Of a stretch of DNA of 64,000 bases, positions 1-8,741 are shown in pieces (position 1 is the first letter of the stretch; each line of letters opens with the position of its first letter). The notes below the pieces were generated by a model that searched no databases, had not been told where the DNA came from, and saw only the letters and a list, made by a program, of their open reading frames with translations. A program made the translations under genes and the position numbers. Origin of the DNA: CAWJMN01 sp963844055 (lineage in GTDB: Bacteria; Planctomycetota; Planctomycetia; Pirellulales; Pirellulaceae); contig CAWJMN010000002.1 of the NCBI GenBank assembly GCA_963844055.1, positions 806,001 through 870,000 on the forward strand, read 5' to 3'.

Positions 1-780
1 TTGATCGGAGAGTGGGACCACTTCGTCATAGAAGCCGGGAACAGCGATGCGACCTTCGGAGTCAACCAGCTGCGCCAAAATCTTGACGAGGGCATTCGCA
101 GGATTGGTCACCGCGCCACCGAACGTGCCGCTGTGCAAATCTTGCTTAGGACCGGTGAGGCGGACTTCGTAATAGGCTATGCCGCGCAGGCCGTACGTGA
201 TGGCAGGTTGGCCAGGAGCAAACTGCGACGTGTCACTGATGACGATGATATCGCAGGCGAGCTTGGACTTGGACTCAGGCAGATTCAAATAGTGATGGAT
301 GCCAACACCGCCGGACTCTTCTTCCCCTTCGATGAGGAACTTGAGTTTGACAGGCAACTTGCCGACAGTCTTTAGCCAAGCCTGGGCGCTGAGCAAGTGC
401 GTGATCATTTGACCTTTGTCATCGGTCGCGCCGCGAGCATGGATGTTGCCATTGCGGATCGAAGGCTCAAACGGCGGAGTGAGCCATTCGTTTAGCGGAT
501 CTGGGGGCTGCACATCGTAGTGGCCGTAGACGAGGACCGTCGGTGCGCCAGGAACATCGGGCGATTCGGCATAGACGAGGGGTTGGCCGGGAGTTTCGAT
601 TATCTCGGTTTGCAGGCCCATGCCCTTGAGCAGGTCGTATACCCAATTGGCCGCCTGACGGCATTGGGGGTGGAAGGCGGGATCGGCGCTGACGCTGGCG
701 ATGCGCAGCAATTCGATCAGGCTGTTTTCAAAGGCCTTTTGTTGCTGCTTCAGGTAATCTTCGATGGGGGCCAACGTCAT
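1..780 (-). CDS. M20-family dipeptidase (N-terminal 260 residues, runs off the window)
   Basis: The minus strand is open from an ATG at 780 down to base 1 with no stop, so only the N-terminal 260 residues are visible. The frame contains the M20 metal-site motif YGHYDVQP near residue 86, followed by RGATDDKGQ and the EGEEESGG motif that carries the general-base glutamate and a further metal ligand. These are hallmarks of the di-zinc M20 dipeptidases (ArgE/DapE/CPG2 superfamily), which cleave dipeptides or acylated amino acids in the cytoplasm. There is no signal peptide. The start is the first methionine ahead of the conserved helix that opens the family. Exact substrate cannot be told from this part. 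Confidence 0.9.
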   Translation of the reverse strand, partial: MTLAPIEDYLKQQQKAFENSLIELLRIASVSADPAFHPQCRQAANWVYDLLKGMGLQTEIIETPGQPLVYAESPDVPGAPTVLVYGHYDVQPPDPLNEWLTPPFEPSIRNGNIHARGATDDKGQMITHLLSAQAWLKTVGKLPVKLKFLIEGEEESGGVGIHHYLNLPESKSKLACDIIVISDTSQFAPGQPAITYGLRGIAYYEVRLTGPKQDLHSGTFGGAVTNPANALVKILAQLVDSEGRIAVPGFYDEVVPLSDQ

Positions 781-1247
781 GGGGATGCTCAAATCGGAGG
801 AATCGCATAACCCTAGTTCTGACAAGGGCTTAGCGGGATACGGCCTGGGGCCCGAATTCACTCAACCCGCTAATATAATGCGGATGCGAAGGCTCGCCTA
901 TTCCGGTTGGGGCACCAGAAAGACGGTGCCGAGTTCACGAAGAAGCTCGTTTGCTGCGCTGGTTTACCTTTATTCGGCGGGGCAATTACGCAATGACGAC
1001 GTGCCCTTCACTGGTGTTGCGAACCAAGTGATTGTCGATAACCGTCAGTGAGAAACCCAGCACTATGGCTTTCTTGGTGGCCGTTCAAAGCGCATCAAGG
1101 CCCGCCAAGATGGCACCTTCATCCGCGCCGAATGGTTCGGATTCTGTGATGACAATAAGAATTCGCAGGCCGAAATCGCTTTAGTTCATTGAACTTACGA
1201 CATATTGTGATGGCAAAGCGAGTGACTTGAGAGAGGGGGCGTTTGAC
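781..1247. other. Non-coding stretch between the dipeptidase and the clpS promoter
   Basis: No convincing gene is visible. A perfect TATAAT lies at 874-879 but has no -35 at the right distance. One plus-strand frame is open from about 892 to a TGA at 1049-1051 and then again from 1052 to a TGA at 1190-1192. Its second half has a protein-like composition (FGFCDDNKN near the end), so it could be a decayed gene, but I recognise no family. I see no repeat or RNA. Confidence 0.4.
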
Positions 1248-1276
1248 TTGACTTTCCATGGCCAAGGTACTGTAAT
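1248..1276 (+). promoter_or_regulatory. Sigma-70-type promoter of clpS
   Basis: TTGACT at 1248-1253 and TGTAAT at 1271-1276 are separated by exactly 17 bp. They lie about 90 bp upstream of the clpS start on the same strand. Five of six bases match the consensus in each box. The leader that follows (about 1283-1365) has no evident structure other than a purine-rich ribosome-binding site at 1349-1358. Confidence 0.65.
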
Positions 1277-1365
1277 GAACGGGTCGGCCCTGTAGGAAGG
1301 CCGGGCAAAACTGGCCAGGGTGCCAAGCGTTTGCTAGGTTCGACTCTTAAGGAAGGGACTTTTGC

Positions 1366-1716
1366 GTGTCCGAAGAAGGCCAAGCTGCTGCCGCAGTGGC
1401 AGAACCCGAGGTCGAGGAAAAGACCGCGGGCAAGAAGAAGCCGAAGCGACAGCCCCGCTACCACGTCATCCTGTGGAATGACGAGGACCATAGCTACGAG
1501 TACGTCATTAAGATGATGCAGGAGCTTTTCGGCCACGGGGAAGCTGCTGGCTATAAAATTGCGAAGGAAGTCGATTCGCAAGGGAAGGCCATCTGCATGA
1601 CCACCACCTTGGAACGGGCCGAACTGAAGCGGGATCAGATCCACGCTTATGGCAAAGACAAACTGATTGCACGTTGCAAAGGTTCGATGGCTTCTACCAT
1701 TGAACCCGAGGCGTAG
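1366..1716 (+). CDS. clpS: ATP-dependent Clp protease adaptor ClpS
   Basis: The 116-residue protein has a charged, low-complexity N-terminal tail of about 28 residues, then the ClpS fold. The family core is visible: RYHVILWNDEDHSYEYV, where the N-D-D/E stretch helps form the N-degron pocket, a helix with MMQELF, and the segment GKAICMTTTLERAEL. ClpS binds ClpA or ClpC and delivers proteins with destabilising N-terminal residues to the Clp protease in the cytoplasm. Translation starts at a GTG at 1366, chosen because an AAGGAAGGGA ribosome-binding site lies 8 bases upstream and the next in-frame start would cut the tail. The gene is probably co-transcribed with mtaB, 89 bp downstream. Confidence 0.93.
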   Translation: MSEEGQAAAAVAEPEVEEKTAGKKKPKRQPRYHVILWNDEDHSYEYVIKMMQELFGHGEAAGYKIAKEVDSQGKAICMTTTLERAELKRDQIHAYGKDKLIARCKGSMASTIEPEA

Positions 1717-1805
1717 TGACTTAAGCATTTTCCCTTTTGAGCAATTCGAACGAAGCGGCGACCCGCTTTTGCGGGGCTCACCTTTTCAGAACGTAAGATC
1801 GCTGC

Positions 1806-3104
1806 ATGCCTGCCAAGCTCAAAACGGTTACTCTCGGCTGTAAGGTCAACCAGTACGAGACCGAGTATGTTCGCGAGGGACTGCTCTCGATCGGCTATGA
1901 AGATGCGCAAGAGGTCGATCAAGCGGACCTGTGCATAGTGAATACCTGCACGGTTACCAATGAAGGGGATAGCAAAAGCCGCTACACCATTCGCAAACTG
2001 GCCCGTGAAAACCCCGATTCACGCATTGTGGTGATGGGCTGTTATGCCACACGTGCGCCAGAAGAAGTGGCGCAGCTGCCCAATGTTGTTGAGGTGGTGA
2101 CCGACAAGCGAGAGCTGCCGGATTTGCTGGGGCGATTTGGCGTCATCGACATTCCGACCGGGATTTCTCGGTTTGGAACGCGTCACCGGGCCTATATCAA
2201 AGTGCAAGATGGCTGCATGCTGCGGTGCAGTTACTGTATTATCCCGCATGTAAGGCCGAACCTGATTAGCCGTCCTGTGCAGCATATTTTGGATGAAGCG
2301 CGACGGCTGGTTGATAATGGCTATCGTGAACTGATCCTGACGGGCGTGCACCTGGGGCACTACGGCGTCGAGGGGAACTGGAACAAGCCCAAGGAAGAAT
2401 GGCTGCGGCTTTCGCACCTGGTGAGGCAGCTGGCAAAACTGCCTGGCGATTTTCGGATTCGGCTGTCTAGTATTGAAGCAACCGAAGTGACGCGCGAACT
2501 GATCGGCGTGATGGCAGAGTTTCCTGAGAAGGTCGCGCCGCACTTGCACATCTGTTTGCAAAGTGGCAGCGATAGTGTTTTGCGCCGGATGCGGCGTCGC
2601 TGGGGAAGTCGACTGTTCATTGATCGCTGCCAACTGCTGCGCGACACACTCGACAACCCGGCCATTACCACCGACATCATTGTGGGATTTCCGGGAGAGA
2701 CGGAAGAAGAGTTTGAGGCGAGCATCAACGTCTCTCGCGCTTGCGGCTTTTCGAAGATCCACATCTTTCCGTTCAGCGCTCGTAAAGGAACGCCGGCCGC
2801 CACCTATGCGGAGCCGATTTCGCAGGGGCTGAAGGATGAACGCCTGCAACGATTGACCGAAGTGGAAACGGAACTGCGCGACGCGTACCATCGGTCGCTA
2901 CTGGGACGCGAGCTTTCGATTTTGGTGGAGGGAGCGCTACAGCCGGCGAGCGCTCCGGGGGGCTTTGCGACGGTGCAAGGAACCGCGTGTCGGTATGCCC
3001 AGGTGGTGGCCGCAGCACCGCCCGAAACGGTCAACTATCTGACGAAGGTCCGGGCGACGAGCCTGCTGAACCACCAAATTCAGGCGGAATGGCTGCCGGC
3101 CTAA
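1806..3104 (+). CDS. mtaB: tRNA t6A37 methylthiotransferase MtaB
   Basis: A 432-residue radical-SAM methylthiotransferase. The N-terminal UPF0004 domain opens with TLGCKVNQYETE and carries further cluster cysteines in NTCTVTNEGD and VMGCYA. The radical-SAM motif CxxxCxxC appears as CMLRCSYC near residues 137-144, and a TRAM-like region lies at the C-terminus. The spacing and the CKVNQ motif fit MtaB (YqeV type), which converts t6A to ms2t6A at position 37 of ANN-decoding tRNAs, rather than MiaB or RimO. The enzyme needs two [4Fe-4S] clusters and SAM. It follows clpS on the same strand and may share its promoter. Length is normal for the family. Confidence 0.9.
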   Translation: MPAKLKTVTLGCKVNQYETEYVREGLLSIGYEDAQEVDQADLCIVNTCTVTNEGDSKSRYTIRKLARENPDSRIVVMGCYATRAPEEVAQLPNVVEVVTDKRELPDLLGRFGVIDIPTGISRFGTRHRAYIKVQDGCMLRCSYCIIPHVRPNLISRPVQHILDEARRLVDNGYRELILTGVHLGHYGVEGNWNKPKEEWLRLSHLVRQLAKLPGDFRIRLSSIEATEVTRELIGVMAEFPEKVAPHLHICLQSGSDSVLRRMRRRWGSRLFIDRCQLLRDTLDNPAITTDIIVGFPGETEEEFEASINVSRACGFSKIHIFPFSARKGTPAATYAEPISQGLKDERLQRLTEVETELRDAYHRSLLGRELSILVEGALQPASAPGGFATVQGTACRYAQVVAAAPPETVNYLTKVRATSLLNHQIQAEWLPA

Positions 3105-3183
3105 CGACGTGTCCCGTCAATCAGTGCTCACGCAACTCCTTGCCCACTATAGACTTACAAAACCTTCGATTTTAGCCAAATGT

Positions 3184-3216
3184 CTAGTCGATATATTGCG
3201 ATATATTAATAACTAG
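3184..3216. promoter_or_regulatory. AT-rich palindromic operator of the ArsR-type operon
   Basis: Just upstream of the arsR gene, ATATAT (3191-3196) and ATATAT (3201-3206) flank TGCG, and CTAGT (3184-3188) mirrors ACTAG (3212-3216). The same bases also read as two direct copies of CGATATATT, 10 bp apart. ArsR/SmtB-family repressors bind AT-rich imperfect palindromes over their own promoters. This one covers plausible -10 hexamers and ends 10 bp before the arsR start. Autoregulation is therefore inferred. Confidence 0.6.
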
Positions 3217-3226
3217 AGGTAACAAG

Positions 3227-3559
3227 ATGTCTACAAAAACGTCCACCACGCCATCGCCCATCAAACTGACCCCTTTGCCCGCACTGGAACAGGCAGCGGA
3301 GTGTCTGAAGACGCTTGCGCACCCGCATCGCTTGCGGATCGTGCAGATGCTGCTGCAGGGGCGTTACACCGTGGGCGAACTCGCCGAGGCTTGCGAAATT
3401 CCAAGCCATATGGCGTCGGAGCATTTGCGGCTGATGCAGCGCTGCGGCTTTTTGACCATGGAGAAAGATGGACGGAAGGTCTATTACCAAGTTGCGGAAA
3501 AGCACTTGGCAAACATCTTGGCCTGCATCGAAGCTCGGTTCGGCGGCCAACCTCAATAG
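3227..3559 (+). CDS. ArsR/SmtB-family transcriptional repressor (probable sulfane-sulfur sensor)
   Basis: A 110-residue winged-helix protein: LKTLAHPHRLRIVQML is the typical first helix, YTVGELAEACEIPSHMASEHLRLM is the recognition helix-turn-helix, and GRKVYYQV forms the wing. The metal-binding ELCVCDL motif of ArsR proper is absent. There are four cysteines, in helix 1 (AECL), the HTH (EACE), the following turn (QRCG) and the last helix (LACI). This leaves a thiol-based sensor of the BigR/SqrR kind as the best guess, supported by the rhodanese and CoA-disulfide-reductase genes directly downstream. The start ATG follows AGAGG with good spacing. The effector is inferred, not shown. Confidence 0.85.
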   Translation: MSTKTSTTPSPIKLTPLPALEQAAECLKTLAHPHRLRIVQMLLQGRYTVGELAEACEIPSHMASEHLRLMQRCGFLTMEKDGRKVYYQVAEKHLANILACIEARFGGQPQ

Positions 3560-3596
3560 ATTCTCCTCTCGGTTCGTGCAGAAAAGGATTCTTACA

Positions 3597-4127
3597 ATGA
3601 GCATTACTACGATTAGCCCGGCCAAGCTGGCGGAAATCTGCAAAAGTGGAAAGTCGATTGACCTGATCGACGTGCGCACTCCGGTGGAGTTTCGCGAAGT
3701 GCATTTGGAGATTGCGAAGAATGTACCGCTAGATCAACTAGATGCCGCAGCAGTTGCGAAAGCTCACGCAGATTCGAGCGAGCCGATCTATGTCATCTGC
3801 CGATCCGGCAGCCGTGGCAAAACCGCTTGCGACAAGTTCCTGCAAGCTGGCTTTACCAATGTGGTGAATGTCGAAGGGGGAACATTGGCTGCACTGGATT
3901 GCGGGCTGGGTGTGGTACGGGGAAAGAAGGCAATGTCCCTGGAGCGCCAGGTGCGAATTGCTGCTGGCTTTCTTGTCTTTTCCGGCGTGATGCTGGGGAC
4001 GTTTGTGCATCCGTGGTTTTACGCCTTGTCGGGCTTTGTGGGTGCGGGGCTGATGTTTGCAGGCATCACCGACACCTGTGCCATGGGGATGCTGATTGCC
4101 AAAATGCCCTGGAACCAAGTTCGCTAG
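3597..4127 (+). CDS. Rhodanese-like sulfurtransferase with C-terminal membrane domain
   Basis: From the ATG at 3597 the protein has 176 residues. Residues 1-110 form one rhodanese domain with the active-site loop CRSGSRGK (Cys68), which carries sulfur as a persulfide. Residues 118-170 contain two hydrophobic helices in a DUF2892-like pattern, so the catalytic domain is tethered to the inner membrane. The open frame extends upstream to 3468, but that part overlaps arsR, and AAAAGGA sits just before 3597. The gene lies 37 bp after arsR and 75 bp before the CoA-disulfide reductase gene. Together these suggest handling of polysulfide or persulfide at the membrane. Rhodanese-DUF2892 fusions are common in sulfide-oxidation loci. 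Confidence 0.88.
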   Translation: MSITTISPAKLAEICKSGKSIDLIDVRTPVEFREVHLEIAKNVPLDQLDAAAVAKAHADSSEPIYVICRSGSRGKTACDKFLQAGFTNVVNVEGGTLAALDCGLGVVRGKKAMSLERQVRIAAGFLVFSGVMLGTFVHPWFYALSGFVGAGLMFAGITDTCAMGMLIAKMPWNQVR

Positions 4128-4202
4128 TCATCCATCGATGGGTGATGAAGCAGAGCTGGTGAAATACTTCTTTGATGATGCTGCGGTGAAGGGATTCGTG
4201 CG

Positions 4203-5852
4203 ATGAAACTGCTAATTGTGGGTGGCGTGGCTGGCGGTGCGTCTGCAGCGACCCGGTTTCGGCGTCTTTCGGAAGATTCGCACATCGTGCTGTTTGAACG
4301 TGGCCCCGATGTATCGTTTGCCAATTGCGGCCTGCCCTACTATGTGGGTGGCGAAATTGCCGAGCGTGGCAAGTTGCTGGTCACCACGCCGCAGCGACTG
4401 CGCGAGCGATTTAATCTGGATGTGAGAACGCAGTCCTCCGTAGAAGCCATTGATCGCCAAGCCAAAAAGGTGACGGTCCACAATTTGGCCACGGGGGAGA
4501 AGTATGAAGAGAGCTATGACAAGCTAATCTTGGCGCCGGGAGCGGCGCCGCTGCGTCCACCACTTTCCGGGCTGGATTTGCCGGGGATTCATACGCTGCG
4601 CAACTTGGGGGATGTGGACCGCATCAAAGCCAAGGTTGATGAGGGGATTGCCTCGGCCGTGGTGATTGGTGCCGGCTTCATTGGCCTAGAGCTGGTAGAG
4701 AATTTTGTCAAACGTGGCGTCGCCACGACGGTAGTAGAGCTGCAAGATCAGGTGCTTCCCCCGTTTGATAAAGAGATGACCACACCGATTCTGGAACGAC
4801 TAGCAGCCAAGGGAGTTGATGTTCGCCTGAGCCAGTCGGCCGAAGGGTTTGAGCAGTCTCCTGAAGGCATTGTGGTAAAGCTGAAATCGGGAGAGCGATT
4901 GACCGCAGGGCTGGTGATTTTAGGGGTGGGTGTTCGCCCCGAAAACAAGCTCGCCGTTGATGCGGGCCTAGAAGTGGGGCCACGAGGGGGCGTTCGCGTC
5001 AATGCTTCCATGCAGACAAGCGATCCCCATATTTATGCCGTAGGCGACGTGATTGAAGTGAAGGACTTTGTGTCGGGCGATGCGACGCAGGTTCCTTTGG
5101 CAGGGCCGGCCAATCGGCAAGGGCGTTTGGCAGCCGATCATATTGCCGGAAGAAAGACGAGCTATCGCGGTACCCAGGGAACGGCGATTGTGGGAGTGTT
5201 TGGTTGCACGGCTGCTATGACGGGCTCTTCAGAAAAGGTTTTACGCCGCTCTGGGAAAGACTTTCGCAAGATATACATCCATCCGGCCAACCATGCGGGG
5301 TATTACCCTGGCGCGCAAGGGATGAGTTTGAAGCTGCTATTCGAGCCCCTTACTGGAACGATTTTGGGGGCTCAAGCAGTCGGTGGTGAAGGAGTCGACA
5401 AGCGGATTGACGTTGTGGCAGTGGCGATTCAGGCAGGCCTAACTGTTTTCGATCTGGAAGAGACCGAACTGTGCTATGCGCCGCAATATGGGTCGGCCAA
5501 GGACCCGATCAACATGGCCGGGTTTGTGGCGAGTGGCCTACTGCGGGGCGATCATCCGCAGATGGATATTGAGTCGTACTTGGCAATGCCTGCCGAACAA
5601 CGGCCGCTATTGATTGATGTGCGGATGGCTAGTGAGTTTGCTGCAGGCCAGATTCCGGGAGCAATCAACGTTCCCGTTGATGAATTGCGGGGACGGCTGG
5701 CCGAGTTGCCCAAGGAGAAGCCGATTGCCGTGTATTGCCAAGTAGGACAGCGGGGCTATTTAGCGACTCGCATCTTGCGTCAGCATGGTTTTGATGCGGT
5801 GAATATCGGCGGCGGGTACAAGACCTATCGTCTGTTTGTACCGGGCAAATAG
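4203..5852 (+). CDS. CoA-disulfide reductase fused to a rhodanese domain (persulfide reductase type)
   Basis: The 549-residue protein begins with the FAD-binding motif GGVAGGASAA and has the single active-site cysteine of this family in SFANCGLPYY (Cys42). An NAD(P)H-binding GxGxxG motif lies near residue 159, the second FAD motif is YAVGDVIEV, and then comes the dimerisation domain. From about residue 455 a rhodanese domain follows, with Cys512 in CQVGQRGY. The architecture matches CoADR-RHD enzymes, which reduce CoA-persulfide, polysulfide or CoA disulfide with NAD(P)H. It is the last gene of the arsR-rhodanese cluster and ends 25 bp before the convergent ATPase gene. Both catalytic cysteines are present. 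Substrate preference is inferred from the family and neighbours. Confidence 0.9.
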   Translation: MKLLIVGGVAGGASAATRFRRLSEDSHIVLFERGPDVSFANCGLPYYVGGEIAERGKLLVTTPQRLRERFNLDVRTQSSVEAIDRQAKKVTVHNLATGEKYEESYDKLILAPGAAPLRPPLSGLDLPGIHTLRNLGDVDRIKAKVDEGIASAVVIGAGFIGLELVENFVKRGVATTVVELQDQVLPPFDKEMTTPILERLAAKGVDVRLSQSAEGFEQSPEGIVVKLKSGERLTAGLVILGVGVRPENKLAVDAGLEVGPRGGVRVNASMQTSDPHIYAVGDVIEVKDFVSGDATQVPLAGPANRQGRLAADHIAGRKTSYRGTQGTAIVGVFGCTAAMTGSSEKVLRRSGKDFRKIYIHPANHAGYYPGAQGMSLKLLFEPLTGTILGAQAVGGEGVDKRIDVVAVAIQAGLTVFDLEETELCYAPQYGSAKDPINMAGFVASGLLRGDHPQMDIESYLAMPAEQRPLLIDVRMASEFAAGQIPGAINVPVDELRGRLAELPKEKPIAVYCQVGQRGYLATRILRQHGFDAVNIGGGYKTYRLFVPGK

Positions 5853-5877
5853 TTTTTTCGCGCGGCAATACTTAACA

Positions 5878-8427
5878 TCATGCGCGGTGCAAACGCATGA
5901 TCTTCCAGCCTTCAAACCACAGGATGCTAACCAGTCCTCCTGCCAGGCAAAGCAGAATGTCGTCGAGATGCAACTGCGAGAAGTGAAACAGTTTTTGCAG
6001 AACTGGGACGTATAGCGTCAGCCCTAGAAACGCGATGGCGCCGCCAATCACGCCCCACAGGGCTACATTTGGCGTGCGAAGGGTCGACCATACAGTGCGA
6101 GACCAGGAACGATTCACAAAGATCAGCCCCAGGTTGGCCACCACCAAGGTAGTAAAGCTTAGGGCGACGGCATCTTCGGCATCGTGCCAACCTAGCAGGG
6201 CAGCCAAATAAACGGCGAGCACAATCAGCAGAACGCTTAACCCCTGCAGCAGGCCGAGGCCCAAAATGTTTCGCCCAAACAGGAGTGAATTGGGGTTGCG
6301 CGGCGGACGCTGCATGACGTCTTCTTCTTCGGGCTCTGCCTCGAAGACGATGGAACAAGCAGGATCGATTACAAGTTCTAAAAAGAGGATGTGAACGGGA
6401 CTGAGGGCGAGTGGCCAGCCAAATATCACAGGCAACAACGACATTCCTGCAATCGGAACATGCACCGCCACGATGTAGGTCATCGCCTTTTGGAGATGGT
6501 CAAAAATGCGCCGTCCCATCCGCACCGATTTGACAATCGAAGCAAAATCATCATCAAGCAGCACCAGGGAAGCAGCCTCACGGGCCACATCGGTACCACG
6601 GCCTCCCATTGCAATTCCAATGTGTGCGGCCTTCAGGGCGGGGGCATCGTTTACACCGTCGCCCGTCATGGCAACGATCTCACCATTGGACTTGAGCGCG
6701 TTTACTAGGCGGAGCTTTTGTTCGGGCACCATGCGTGCAAAGACGTTCACACGTTTTACCGCTTGGGCGAGTTCTAGTTCGGCCAGTTTTTCTAGGTCGG
6801 GGCCGGTCAGGACGTGCTCCAGCGGTGAGATCCCCGCTTGCCGGGCAATGCTGATGGCTGTTGTTGGATGGTCACCCGTGATCATCACCACGCGAATGCC
6901 GGCCGCATTGCATTCTTTCACCGCACTGGGGACCGTCTCTCGTACCGGATCGGCCAAGCCGACCAGCCCTAGAAATTCGAAGGTGAAGTCATGCTGTTCG
7001 CCGGGCAGGTTTTGCTGCTGGAATGTGCCGCGCGCAACCCCAAGCACGCGCAAGCCCCTGGCCGCCATGGCAGCCACTTGCGTCGCCTGCTGCTGCGTTT
7101 GCTCGGTGGATAGATGGCATAAGTCGGCGATGGCCTCAGGCGCACCTTTGGCCGCTAATACATAGTCCGATCCGGTCGGCGATTGCCACACATGCGACAG
7201 GGCCAGTAGCGATGGTGACAAAGGATATTCACGGACAAGGGACCAGTCGGCGTGCAGATGTTCCGTCTGGGCCAACTGTTCGTTTCCCAGATCATGAAAA
7301 GCCTTTTCCATGGGGTCGAACGGGTCACGCTGACTGGCCAGGATGCCAAACTCGACAATCTCGTGAAACGCTTCGGGAAGGACCTGCCCTTTTGTTGTCT
7401 CTAGATCGAGCACTTCCGCTTGAAAGCATAACTGCCGAATCGACATGCGATTCACCGTCAGCGTGCCGGTCTTGTCCACACAAAGCACCGTTGCGGCACC
7501 GAGGGTCTCAATCACGGGGACACGCCGGGCGAGAACATTAATCTTGGAAAGACGCCACGCACCCAGGGCCAGAAAAATGGTAAGCACGACCGGAAACTCC
7601 TCCGGAAGCATTGCCATAGCCAGCGTAATGCCTGCCAGAAAACCTTGCAGCCAATCGCGTCGCGTCAAGCCAAAAACCACGACAACCACCAAGCAGAGCG
7701 AAAGGCCAACGAGGGCAAGCTTGCGCACCAAAATACTAATCTCGGTTTGCAGCTTGGTCGGCTCGGGCTGTAATTCCTGCAAGGCCTTTCCAATCCGGCC
7801 GATCTCTGTTTGCATGCCAGTAGAGAGCACGCGAGCCACCCCCTGCCCTTGCACTACTAGCGTGCCCGAAAACACGAATGGAAGATCTTCGCCACCAGGA
7901 CGCGTCAGCGGTTGCTTGCCATCCCAAACCGACTTGCGTACCGATACCGACTCTCCCGTGAGCAGGGACTCATCGGTTGTTAAGCTGTTGCAGGAGAGCA
8001 AGACCGCATCGGCAGGAACGCGATCCCCTTCTGCCAGGATGAGGATGTCTTCTTGAACCACCTCACGGCCGGCGATCCGTTTTCGCTGGCCGTCACGTAT
8101 GACTAAGGCGCGCGGGCTGGAGAGATCGCGAAGGGCCTCGAGTGCCCGTTCGGTCTTTCGCTCTTGATAGAGTGTGATCCCCAAAACAACGAACACAAAC
8201 CCCAGCAACATGCAGGCTTCGTCCCAGCTGCCCAATTGCAGGTAGATCAGCCCGCAGGCCAACAGCATCAAAAACATCGGCTCACGAACGACATCCCAAG
8301 CGGTTGCCCAAAAGCTACGGGCCTTCGACGAAGGAAGCTCATTAGCCCCTTGCTTCAGCCGGCTGGCGGCCTGCTCGGAAGTGAGTCCCTCGATCGTTTG
8401 AATGTCCATGTTGCCGCTTATTTCCAT
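5878..8427 (-). CDS. Cation-translocating P-type ATPase (P2-like, ion unknown)
   Basis: About 849 residues from the ATG at 8427. The frame stays open to 8493, and a second ATG at 8409 is equally possible. Order: N-terminal actuator segment, TGES loop, DKTGT phosphorylation motif (Asp318), nucleotide-binding domain, TGDGVNDAP hinge and six C-terminal membrane helices. The membrane-4 motif is PEEFP instead of the PEGLP of calcium and magnesium pumps. Membrane helix 6 reads LELVIDPACS rather than the NxxTD calcium site. The transported ion therefore cannot be assigned, although overall layout is closest to P2 pumps. It is convergent with the persulfide operon and divergent from ssrA. No metal-binding N-terminal domain is present. 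Confidence 0.88.
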   Translation of the reverse strand: MEISGNMDIQTIEGLTSEQAASRLKQGANELPSSKARSFWATAWDVVREPMFLMLLACGLIYLQLGSWDEACMLLGFVFVVLGITLYQERKTERALEALRDLSSPRALVIRDGQRKRIAGREVVQEDILILAEGDRVPADAVLLSCNSLTTDESLLTGESVSVRKSVWDGKQPLTRPGGEDLPFVFSGTLVVQGQGVARVLSTGMQTEIGRIGKALQELQPEPTKLQTEISILVRKLALVGLSLCLVVVVVFGLTRRDWLQGFLAGITLAMAMLPEEFPVVLTIFLALGAWRLSKINVLARRVPVIETLGAATVLCVDKTGTLTVNRMSIRQLCFQAEVLDLETTKGQVLPEAFHEIVEFGILASQRDPFDPMEKAFHDLGNEQLAQTEHLHADWSLVREYPLSPSLLALSHVWQSPTGSDYVLAAKGAPEAIADLCHLSTEQTQQQATQVAAMAARGLRVLGVARGTFQQQNLPGEQHDFTFEFLGLVGLADPVRETVPSAVKECNAAGIRVVMITGDHPTTAISIARQAGISPLEHVLTGPDLEKLAELELAQAVKRVNVFARMVPEQKLRLVNALKSNGEIVAMTGDGVNDAPALKAAHIGIAMGGRGTDVAREAASLVLLDDDFASIVKSVRMGRRIFDHLQKAMTYIVAVHVPIAGMSLLPVIFGWPLALSPVHILFLELVIDPACSIVFEAEPEEEDVMQRPPRNPNSLLFGRNILGLGLLQGLSVLLIVLAVYLAALLGWHDAEDAVALSFTTLVVANLGLIFVNRSWSRTVWSTLRTPNVALWGVIGGAIAFLGLTLYVPVLQKLFHFSQLHLDDILLCLAGGLVSILWFEGWKIMRLHRA

Positions 8428-8741
8428 CCTGTAACTTGCGCTGGCCAAAAGGTTTCCGTCCATCATCGGCCAAGCGTTTGGATCGTCGCACATTACCAGG
8501 GTCTGGGCAACCGCCGATGCCGTGGGGGGTGTACAGGGAAACGCCAGCAGCGAACGAAAGTGTCTTGCAATTGGCGCGAAACGGCGAACTGTGTGCGTAA
8601 AAGGTTTTTCGGGGCGTTTGGGCGAAAAAAGGGGGCGATTCTGCCAAAAAAGGCCGGCAAAGCCTGGCGGTGAAAACGTAAAAAGTGGGGCGAACCTTTA
8701 TCTGGGACGACAATCCTTATATGATGACAGAGTCATTACAC

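Noticed and set aside
874..879. Perfect TATAAT
   Set aside because: No -35 at 15-19 bp and no convincing gene downstream.
2019..2891. 290-codon minus-strand frame opposite mtaB
   Set aside because: Antisense shadow of a gene with clear radical-SAM motifs; no domain of its own.
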